NCBI RefSeq assembly: GCF_030272615.1
Contig: NW_026729331.1
Location: forward strand, 32,627-96,626
Length of the DNA stretch: 64,000 bases
DNA from: Cryptomeria japonica
Lineage: Eukaryota > Streptophyta > Pinopsida > Cupressales > Cupressaceae
Reading direction: 5' to 3'
Shown here in pieces: positions 48,595 through 58,700 of this stretch (the first letter of the stretch is position 1; every line of letters begins with the position of its first letter). A program made the position numbers and the translations under genes. The notes under the pieces were generated by a model, which made no database searches, was not told the origin of the DNA, and saw only the letters and a list, made by a program, of their open reading frames with translations.

Positions 48595-51500
48595 AAAACA
48601 TAAGACATTTATCCATAGTCTCAACCACTTTATTGTATTAATAATGCACTGAGCAAAAAGAATAAGATGTGACATCCTTCCCCACTAGGAAGATACATCA
48701 TCCAAAACTTATTATAAAAATACTAAAACAATAAATATAGTAGACCAATGCAAATGTCAAAGTATCACACTAAGCAAAACAAAGTACCATAATTTAAGTT
48801 CTCAAATGAGGATAAGAACAATATATATCCTCTATATTCTCCCATGTGTCACTATCCACAAATACTTTATCCCATTAGACCTTATATTGAATAATAATCT
48901 ATTACACAACTTAACATCATTCCAATCTAGAATTTGAATGGGCTCTGCCAGCACCACTCTTGGATACCAAATCTATAAAGCATGCCAATCAAGTATATGA
49001 GTAGCATCAAGATGATGTTTCTTAAGCATAGATGCATGAAATATATTATGGATATGATTAAAGATCATTATATTAGATAAAGTCTATATGTAGCTACAGT
49101 CATTACTTCTGACACATCAAATAGACCTACAAATCTAGGTGCTAGTTTGGCTAATTTTTCCAATGATATAGAAATCTTATGAGGTTTAACCCTCAAAAAG
49201 ACTTTGTTTTGAAAGTCCTATTCTTACGTGCATAGCTCTTCTATTTTTTTTCTACCTTCTTTAACCACCCCTTGGTCAATCTCATTTCATCATGCATCTC
49301 CTAAGAATATTTGAACCAATTCCAATCTTGTATTCAACTAGATATCCAAAATGATATGTGTACAATACTTTCATCCATAAAGAGCTTTAAATGGTGTCAT
49401 ACCAAAGATGCATGATAGGAGTTATTATATGCAAAATCTTCCAATGGAAGATACTCCTCCAACCTAGACTATTAATCCATGAAATACATCCTAAGCAGGT
49501 CTTCGACTACTTGCTTCACTATCTTTGTTTGTCAAACTAAAATTCAATATTGTCCCAAATATTTCATTCAATATTTTCCAAAATCTAGAAATTATATGAG
49601 TATCTCATTTTGATATGATCATCTCAAGTACTCAATTCAAATGCAATATCTCTCAGAAAAACTTCTTAGCTGAAGTAAACAATCCATACTTAAAAATCCT
49701 TTGGGTGAAGTACGCTACCTTGGTCAACTTATCCACAATTACCAAAATGACATCATGTTTATTCTTTGATATAGGCAACCCTTAAATAAAATCCATGCTA
49801 ATAACTTGTCATTTATATTCAAGTATGTCATGTGACTATACAAACCTACTAGGTGTACATGCTTAGTCTTGGCTTGTTTGCAGTCCAATCATCAAGCTAC
49901 AAATTCAATCTCATCCTTCTCAATTCTTGGCTAAAAATATACAGATCTCAATTTTCCTACCATCTTGGCTATTCCTAGGCACCTTGAATAAGGTGTGTTG
50001 TGGATCTCCTCTAACATCAACCTCCTCGAATCCCTAAGTTTAGAATGTACATTCTCCCTTGGTAGCTTAATAATCTATCTAACTAAAAAAAATATCTATT
50101 AAATCGATGGTCCAAGGGGTTTTTCTCTACATCTTTCTCCATCATGGAATAATCTCTTTGAAGATTATGAACCACTTTCTTGAATTAGACCTTTTAGTAA
50201 TAATGGCTGCTAGATGCATTCTTCTACTAAGAGAATCTATTTCTCTATGTTTCATCTCCTTGTAGCAATCATGTTTGCACTCCAATCATCAAGCTACAAA
50301 TTCAATCTCATCCCTCTCGAGTCTTGGCTAAAAATATAAAGATCTCAATTTTCCTACCATGGTGTGTTGTGGATCTCCTCTAACATCAACTTCCTCAAAT
50401 TCCTAAGTTTAGAATGTACATTCTCCCTTGGTATCTTAATAATAAAATCTAACTAAAACAAATATCTATTAAATCGATGATCCAAGGGGTTTTTCTCTAC
50501 ATCTTTCTCCATCGTGGAATAATCTCTTTGAAGACTACAAACCACTTTCTCAAATTATAGCTTGTAGTAATCATGGCTGCTAGATGCCTTCTTCTACTAA
50601 GAGCATCTATTTCTCTATGTTTCATCTCCTTAATGTATTCAATCCTAAATTTATATTCAGTAAGAAACTATATCTATCTATTTTTGTGAGCATTGAGATT
50701 GGGTTGAGTAAATATATATTTAAGGCCTAGGTCGTCCATCTTCAATTCAAAAGGCTTACCCAAAATATAGTGCCTCCACATCTAAAGCACATGAATTATG
50801 GCTACTAACTCTAGGTCATGGGATGCATAGTTCACCTTATATTATTTCAACTTCCTAGAATAATAGGCAACAACTTGCCCATTCTGCATTAGCACTCCTC
50901 CTACACCTTATCCTTATGCATTTTGTTATCACCATGAATTACCCATTTGGATTATGTACAATCAATATAGGATTTGAAATGAGCTTCTTCAAAAATTGGA
51001 AAGCTTGGTCACACTTCTCATTCCACTCAAACCTTTTCCCTTTCTATGGAGTGAAGTGATTGGTGCTACAATTTTAGAAAATCCTTATACAAACTTCTTG
51101 TAGTATCTTGCAAGTCCCATGAAGCTCTAGATTTTAGTTACATTATATGGTGTAGGCAACCCCACGATTGCTTTTATTTTCTCTAGATCAACTACAATCT
51201 CTCCCATTGAAATCATAAGGTGTAGATAATTCACCTTGTCCTTGTAGAAAGTACACTTGAATAGCTTACCAAAGATCTTATTCTCCCTTAGGAATTGTAA
51301 AACTATCCTCAATCTCTTGATGCAATGTTCAATAGAGTCATGAAATTTGTAGCATTATTTGACTCGAATGACACTAATGTGAAATCGTAGTAGCCATAAT
51401 AAGTCCTAAAAGCTATCTTTTAAATATCCTCTTCCTTAATCCTCAATTTGTGGTAGCCATATCTAAGGGACCTATCTTAGATAATATTATAGATCCTCTC

Positions 51501-51847
51501 ATCTGATCAAAGAGATCATTAATCCTTCATAGGGGATACCCATTCTTGACTTTTACTTTGTTCAACATCCCATAGTCAATACACAAGCACAAGGTCCCAT
51601 TATTTTTCTTCACAAAAATGAGCAGTCCACTGCATGGAGATAGACTAGGTCTAATAATCCCTTGGTTCAAAAACTCCTGCAACTATGACTTCAATTCATA
51701 CACCATAATGCATTTCACCCAATAAACCTCTCTTGTATGATGAGGGTGGATTTTATAAAAAATGATAATGTGGTTGCTTAAACCATTAGCACGACATTGT
51801 AGTGACGGCAATTGATTACTAGTAATGGTTCCCTAAAGAATCTATTT
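48595..51847 (-). pseudogene. Decayed Ty3/Gypsy pol, copy B
   Basis: The same fragments as 2985-6260 in the same order. The RT thumb frame is at 51312-51127 (FGKLFKCTFYKDKVNYL, differing from copy A by one residue, IVGLPTP for IMGLPTP) and the internal tandem duplication is near 49880-50640. It was already dead before the segment was duplicated, since the lesions are shared. Confidence 0.82.
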
Positions 51848-52564
51848 ATAAAGATGTAGGATTGTTGATCAGTAATGGAGATCTAATAAGATATCAAAAA
51901 TCAAGATCGAGTTGTTAAAGTGATTATGAGGTAAATGGTGGAGGATAATTAGTATTTTTAAATGATTTTGAGGGATGGTTATAAAATGGTTACGAAATGA
52001 GTGGAGAGGAATAAAATAATTTTTTAATTCTTTTATATTTATTTTTGGTGCTTATGTGGGGACTTTTAGTCAATTTTATTTGTTGGATTTTTTGTGGATG
52101 GGACATTAAATAGGAATTGGGACTCCAAAATTTGTGTTAAGACATAGGGAAATGGATTAGAACTTAAGGAAAATTAGGAATAATTTGTATAATAGGATGA
52201 AGACATAACAATGAATTACTTACATTTAGGAAATAATCAATATTAAATTAATTGATAGCTATCTATTGTGATATTTATTGTGTAATATCTTTGAAAAACA
52301 TCAATAATGCATGGAAATATCTTCAAGGTTGTTTCGTTCTTATTAGATCAACAGTTTATTTTTAAAGTGACACACCCATAAAATTCTTGAAAACTAGTAA
52401 TATCATGTAAATGTATTATCAAATGACTCAAGCACAAATATTTATGTCCATAGTAACAATACACTATATAAAATGACTATAGAAAATAGAAATGTACAAA
52501 ATATTATTACTAATTATCCCTCATCCTCCATACATTTCATTAGAAAAACATATGTCAATATAAT
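51848..52564. other. AT-rich spacer upstream of the TLP flank (block B)
   Basis: Matches 6262-6970. No coding potential was seen. Confidence 0.6.
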
Positions 52565-53279
52565 TAACTAAATTTAACATGCATTGTCAAGCCTTTAGAA
52601 ATTCGCGTAACTTTAGGATATTGAAAATCAGAGATCAGTGCTTTGAATACAAATAAATAGATTTTGATGATGCACAAAATGTCAAGCCTGAGATAACAGA
52701 AATCTAATTGTTGATGACCATTCGAATTTTAAAAGACTCGGGCTCTCATAGGATAGTCCGGTCGTGGCTTCTTTGCTTCTACCATAGCACGTGGAGTTCT
52801 CTTCTCCGTATAAACAACTAAACTCCTCCTTCAATACTCAATGTATCCATCTATCCGAAACATACTGGAAAAAATCAGCTTTGAGCGGTCTATATTATTA
52901 AAATTAATTGTGAAATATTTTTTTTTATCAATGTTTGGAATAATATTCTGTCTCATTATCAGAATATACTGTACTGAGTCAGAATTCTTATCCATGATCT
53001 ATTGTCGGAATGTAGAAAGTCAAGATTTATACTATATGTTCCAAAACGTTGATGACTCTTCGCATCTTGATTGAAAATATTTACACAGTAAAATCTAAAA
53101 TCTTTCAAAGAAAAGTTTGAATGTGACCAGGGTTGCCGTAACATACATCGCTTCTCAACCTAGGATTAGGCTTCCTTGGTAACAGTTCATATTCATTCAA
53201 TCCAGGCTGTATAATGCCAACAGTTTCAGATCTTGCGCTTCTTGTAGATGTTCTGGTCGCATCTTCATATAAAACCTAG
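52565..53279 (+). pseudogene. TLP pseudogene 3: 5' flank and signal-peptide start only
   Basis: The upstream element, a G-box CACGTG at 52788-52793 and a GTATAAAC stretch at 52808 match TLP pseudogenes 1 and 2. An ATG at 53214 opens MPTVSDLALLVDVLVASSYKT and stops at 53279. The first ten residues match the functional TLP closely and the rest does not. No splice donor or exon 2 follows. It ends 205 bp before the start codon of the functional gene, so its promoter lies upstream of, and could in principle read into, that gene. Confidence 0.85.
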
Positions 53280-53329
53280 ACAAATTAAAAAAAGACAAAT
53301 TGGGAAAAGAAAAACTATAAAAGGACAAG

Positions 53330-53484
53330 AGGGCTTTCGTGTGATATACGGCTCTTAAAGTCGGGTCTTTGCTTCTTTGCTTCCTTCTTACCTTCGTAGG
53401 AGGTGGAGCTCTCTATATAAGTGACATACCCCTCCTTGTATCTTCATTCAGTCTTTGCTGTATGCGATATAGATACTACTTATA
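53330..53484 (+). promoter_or_regulatory. Promoter and 5' UTR of the TLP gene
   Basis: The TATA box TATATAA at 53414-53420 lies 65 bp before the start codon, preceded by AGGTGGAGCTCTC, the motif common to all TLP copies. Here the CACGTG core of copies 1 and 3 is replaced by GAGGTGG, so no G-box remains at this position. Transcription probably starts near 53445-53450. Confidence 0.75.
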
Positions 53485-54261
53485 ATGGCAAAAGTATCAG
53501 ATCTTGCGCTTCTTCTTGTGGCTGGAATGGCCATATCTCTTTACATTCAAGGTAAGCTGTCATAGTAACATAATGCGTGTTGTATGAGGTTGAATAGTAT
53601 AAACATTTCCAAGGCTAACAATAATAGTATGTGTGTATTATTTGTCACAGAGGCGAGAGCAGTTAAGTTTGATATAAAGAACCAGTGCGGGTACACAGTG
53701 TGGGCGGCGGGATTACCCGGAGGAGGGCAGCAGCTGACCCAGGGTCAGACATGGACGGTTAATTTGGCGGCGGGGACACAGTCGGCAAGATTCTGGGGTC
53801 GAACCGGCTGCTCTTTCGATGCGAGCGGCAAAGGAACCTGTCAAACCGGTGACTGCGGCGGCCAACTGAGCTGCACAGTCTCGGGAGCTGTTCCCGCCAC
53901 GCTGGCCGAGTACACTCAGAGCGACCAGGACTATTACGACGTGTCGCTAGTGGACGGCTTCAATATTCCTCTTTCCATCAACCCTACCAATGCACAGTGC
54001 ACTGCCCCTGCATGCAAAGCCGACGTGAACGCTGTGTGCCCTGCTGAATTGAAGGTTGCCGGCGGATGCAAGAGTGCCTGCGTTGCCTTTCAAACAGACC
54101 AGTATTGCTGCACTGGCAGCTATACCAACAGCTGTCCTGCGACAAACTACTCAATGATATTCAAGCAGCAGTGCCCTCAGGCCTACAGTTATGCCAAGGA
54201 CGATACGGCCACATTCGCTTGCCCCTCCGGTACAGACTACACTATTGTATTCTGTCCCTAG
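53485..54261 (+). CDS. Thaumatin-like protein (PR-5), two exons, intact
   Basis: Exon 1 is 53485-53551, the GT-AG intron 53552-53650 and exon 2 53651-54261, giving 225 residues. Starting at 53584 instead would read intron sequence and lose the signal peptide. Residues 1-26 ([20 protein letters not shown]...ARA) form a secretory signal. The mature 199 residues begin [14 protein letters not shown] and contain 16 cysteines, as in standard thaumatin folds with eight disulphides. The family signature [16 protein letters not shown] is at 82-97. The acidic-cleft REDDD set appears as Arg69, Glu109, Asp119, Asp124 and Asp206/207. One N-glycosylation site is possible at Asn188. Such proteins are secreted, act against fungi and bind glucans, and in Cupressaceae pollen they are allergens (Cry j 3/Jun a 3 type, from memory). 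Exons are much GC-richer than the flanks. Function in this plant is inferred. Confidence 0.97.
53552..53650 (+). other. TLP intron
   Basis: 99 bp, donor GTAAGC and acceptor CACAG. It interrupts a Glu codon (G|AG) just before the signal cleavage region. The same position and phase occur in pseudogene 1 (31031-31114). Confidence 0.93.
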
Positions 54262-54430
54262 ATATATATAGGATTATGTTTGTGTGTGGACTAATATATT
54301 AATAAGTGTTGTCATCTTCGTATTGACACTGTGGTGTAGCCGCGTAGGCCGTTGCAACGCTCACCACTTATTATCAATAAAACATTGCTGTCATTTTACC
54401 AGTAATGAGAGAAGCGTAATTCACACGCAA
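54262..54430 (+). terminator. TLP 3' UTR and polyadenylation region
   Basis: AATAAA at 54376-54381 lies about 115 bp after the stop codon. The segment is copied almost unchanged at 7109-7270 in block A. Confidence 0.75.
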
Positions 54431-55740
54431 TACACTGTTCCGAGAGAATATTAAAAATAAATATATACTTTGATATTTTATTTTCTTTATATTTAAAAAT
54501 TAGGTGTCATATATTTTCTTAAAGACTTGTTTCATAGCTAAGATATGAGATGCTTCTCCTCCTATTGTCATTAAGACAGGTTACGCCTATTACTATAATC
54601 ATATGATTATTTATAAAAATTTTAACATATAAATTAATAAAAATATTGGTAAAACTATTTTGTTGAAAGAACGTAAAGTTATTTGTTTAAATGGAATATA
54701 CATTCTTAATTGTATATCTTTGTATATTTTTTGTCACATAAAATTCAATAATGATAATTGTGTCTTCTATTGGATAGGGTTCTTAACGTTATACAAGATA
54801 ATCTACTATCGAGGATAAAATAGTTATTGTAAAAAATGGTGTACATGCACTCCAATATTTTCACAATCAATTTGTACCTTATACTAGATGTTTAGATAGG
54901 AGTTCCTCAATTGTAAATTATTCAAAAAGGAAGGTTGCTAGTCTAACACATCTATGTGCAAGGAGCATCATTTGTATTTATTTTGGAGTTAAAAAGTGAA
55001 TAATAATATTTACGCATTTTATGGGTACAAAAGAAACAATTATTTATATGCATTTTATGGCTGCATAATGAAAATATAATGTATGTCCATTTTGTTGGTA
55101 CAAAATAGATTACTAATGTTAGAATATTACCGATGCAAAATAGAACTATGTTCATGCATTTCTGAGCATATAGTGAAATAGTTGTGAGTATGAATCTTGT
55201 TTGCACAAGAAAATGATCATTGTATGAATTTTGAGTGTATAACAAGATTTCCTTGCATGTGTTTGTCCAGGGTTATAAAAGAGATTGAATTGGAGTACTA
55301 AGGTGTTGTGGTTTTATGAAATAGTGTGTTTTACAATATGTACATATACTAAGTGTCTATGTTTTTCTTATTGAAATGGTTTTGTTTTTTTTTAAATTAA
55401 AGTGTGTATTTTGAGATGGAAGAGCTTTGGGAATCCTTTGATGGATGTCACTAGAAAATTGTGTTTTTTTATGAAAATTTGAAAGTAAAATTTTAAATCA
55501 TGATTGATACTTGATTTTTTGTTTTGTTAGTCTATGTATCTTATGCAGGTCAAGAAGCTAATGCCCTCATTTATGTGTATTTTTACTATGTGAAACTCTT
55601 CTCATTCTTTTTAAGAACCAAAATAGTCAACTCGGTATTCTTTCATGTGTTAGGAAGTTTAGGAGTATTGTAAGTTTAGACAAAATGTAACCATTACTTT
55701 TCAAGTTTACATCATTTAATTATGTTTGATGAATGCTTTA
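54431..55740. other. TLP downstream flank, copy B
   Basis: Matches 7301-8690 except for about 100 bp missing at 54785 (equivalent to 7640-7730). It contains the minisatellite copy at about 54975-55285. Confidence 0.75.
54975..55285. repeat. Degenerate ~35-bp minisatellite, block B copy
   Basis: The same eight-unit array as 7925-8235 with few differences, so no unit gain or loss since the duplication is visible. Confidence 0.72.
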
Positions 55741-55773
55741 ATTACTTTTAATACATCAAAACCTACATACACT

Positions 55774-58700
55774 ATGAGAGATATATGTCCTTATCCCTTT
55801 GATAAGAGTATTCCAATGCCTCCGTTTCCTGCACACTTTGTGACACCAAAATTTGACAAATATAGAGGGAGAGGAGACCCCAAGGCACATATAAGACAAT
55901 TCTTCACAGCTTGCATTGAGGTAGCGGCAGAAGAAACATACTTGATGAGGTTGTTCCCACAGAGCTTAGGCGATCAAGCTATGGAATGGTTTTCTCAATT
56001 ACCTCCTGGTATTAAGTCATGGGGCGACTTGGCAGAGGCATTCATTCAGCATTTCTCTTACAACATTGAAACAGATGTCTCAGTTACTACCTTGTGCAAC
56101 ACCAAGCAAAAAGAGGGAGAATCTTTTGCATCATTCTTACAAAGATGGAGAAATCTAGCCAGCAGATGCTCTTGCGAAATCCCACAGAAACAAATGGTAG
56201 AAATATTCACACAAAATGTTAACAAGGCTATTGGATATGATCTCAGGAAAGCTTGTTTGTCTACATTCAAAGATGTTATCGAAAAGGGCCTAGCAACAGA
56301 AAAAGTCTTAATTGAACAAGGAGTTATCAAACTATTCAAAGAAAACAAAGAGGACTTTAAAGGAAAGGATAAACCAAAATTTTGGAACAAGAACAAGAAC
56401 ACAGTTAATGATGGTGTTGTTGATGCCAACACAGTGAGACCCAAGTTTTTTTTTTCTGGATCAAGTTCTACCAACAATCAAGTGAACAATCAAACAACTT
56501 CTAAACCTCGAAGGAAGTACACTCCATTGGGAGAACCACTTGAATCAGTATTCAAAAAGCTTGTGGCAAACAAAGTGATCACAGTTCCAGATTTTCCTCC
56601 ATATGAACCAAAGGTCAAACCAAATTGGTGGAATGATGATGAGTATTGTGAGTTTCATAAGAGCAAGGGTCATAAGACAAGTAATTGCCATCGATTGAAG
56701 AACATTGTGCAAGATCTCATTGATAGAGGAGATATTGAGATTGAGGGACATTCATCTAACCAAGAACATGAGGTGTTTAAGGAACCATTCCCAAAACATG
56801 ACAAAGGAAAAGGCAAAGTCACAGATGATCAAGCCAATTACACTAGAGCACCTTACAATTATGATTCTACTATCAATCACATCTCGATGGACAATCATAT
56901 CTCTACTATTACTATCAAGAACAAAAATCCTGAGAATCCTTCTCAGAGACCCAAGATTGTCCTAAAGGGTGTTGGCTCTTCGTCTGAATCTACCTCTGAA
57001 TGTCATGTTACAACTCGTCGAGGTAAAATCATGTTGCCAGGTGCCTCCACTAAGAATACCAATCCTTCATCAATCAAACCTGAGTACGACCTTGTAGAAC
57101 AATTAGGGAAGACACCTGCGCTCATCTCCATTCTTGAGCTCTTACGTATATCCCCTGCACATAAAGCCATCCTTGACAAAATCTTGAGAGACACTACTGT
57201 CCCTACTGATCTAAACGTGGACCAGTTTCAAGCCATGGTGGGATACCTATCCGTTCCGCACTCCCTCACATTCAGAGAAGCCGATGATGCCTCCATAAGT
57301 CAGCCACATAATGCACCTTTACACATTGAAGCCTTCATACATAAACATCGAATAAAGCGAGTCCTGATAGATGGAGGAGCAGGTCTAAATATTTGTACAT
57401 TGAGCACCATCAGACAATTGGGATATTCTGACAAAGCTGTGAATTCTTCAAACCAAATCACCATCAAGGCTTATGATGATGAAGAGCGTTCATCCAAGGG
57501 CACAGTTACCTTACCACTAAGAATCAGGCCAGTCACAAAGGATGTGGTTTGTCAAGTCCTAGATCTAGATCTCACATATAACATATTGCTAGGACGTCCT
57601 TGGATTCATGAAATGAGGGCAGTCCCATCAACATATCATCAATGCATTAAGTTTCCTCATAATGGAGTCGAGGTAACAGTCAATGGTGATCCAAATCCAT
57701 TCATATATTGCAATAACTTGAGATCACATACTGAGACTATCATTCCCAGTAACCGTGAGGCTACTCTCTCTTCCGCATACATTGACCCTGAGTCATTAAA
57801 ACCCTCGACATCTAAACAAGGTGAACTTAGAGGTAAGTTTCAAGACAAAGGCATGGGAGAATACACTTTGAATCAGACAATGTTTTTATGACAAGTCATG
57901 AGCTCTCCAAAAGAATATGGGAGGCCACATCCTAACAAGCAAATCTCCATCATGATACTCAGATGGGATCCTACCATCTTTCAAAGATGGGGCGAACTAG
58001 AAGAAGAAAATTTATATAAAATGCTCTATAGAGACATTGAAGAGGACACGCAAGATCAAATTATTATACCCTGTGAGAACTATGGCAAAGGCTTCAAAAT
58101 TCTGCAAAGATTTGGGTATGATGGAAAAAGCCCTCTCGGGTTACGCAAAGAAGGTGTCATGGAGCCCTTACAACCTGAGCTAACTACAAGAAGGGAATGC
58201 TCCAAGGGACTTGGTTTTCTGAATTCCAAGATTCACAATAAAAGAACAAAAGAGGCATGGCAAATCAAAGTGGCCGAAGTTCAACAAGAGGATTATTATT
58301 CCACAGATTCTAATAAGTGGGAATGGGGTTCAGACAAATCCTCCAGTGACTATGAGCTCACTGAGACATTCAGAGAGCCAAATGAACCTACAGAGGAGGA
58401 GGAATTTTACAAAAAGTTCAGAGTTGGTCAAGAACCAACCCATAAGGATCCCGCACAATCTTCGTTTCAAGGTCCTAGGTTGAAATCGCATAGGATGAGG
58501 ACACTTGTCCCAGAAGGCACTACTAGTGATGACAATTTGAATTCACTCACGATCGAAACTGATGAGGAGAGTGCCATCGATGACCTCAACGATTGCCTTG
58601 ACATACCTGAATATAACCACATCTTCACTCTTTGTCCAGCAAACTCTAAAAACACTAATGACCTTCCCCTTGTTCACCCCCAACTCATTGACTGGAATCA

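Larger units (their letters stand above)
46262..55740. repeat. Segmental duplication block B (direct copy of 1-8690)
   Basis: Same content and order as block A, but with the TLP gene and the complete TLP pseudogene 3 flank retained (52680-54270, absent in A). Homology ends abruptly at 55740, where Gypsy gag sequence begins. The left LTR extends further left than the shared part because block A is cut by the window edge. Confidence 0.93.

Noticed and set aside
53584-53650. TLP start at the open-frame start 53584
   Set aside because: That part is intron. Splicing from 53551 to 53651 restores a standard signal peptide and the expected 225 residues, and pseudogene 1 has the same splice sites.
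56058-56477. 139-residue minus-strand frame inside the Gypsy gag, and similar antisense frames in pol
   Set aside because: They are shadows of the long plus-strand polyprotein frame.
57889-57891. Programmed stop-codon readthrough between the protease and RT parts of the Tat element (TGA followed by C)
   Set aside because: The old relative near 42050 also has a TGA in this area, but aligning the SPK motif on each side shows the two stops are at different positions, so the stop is not conserved.
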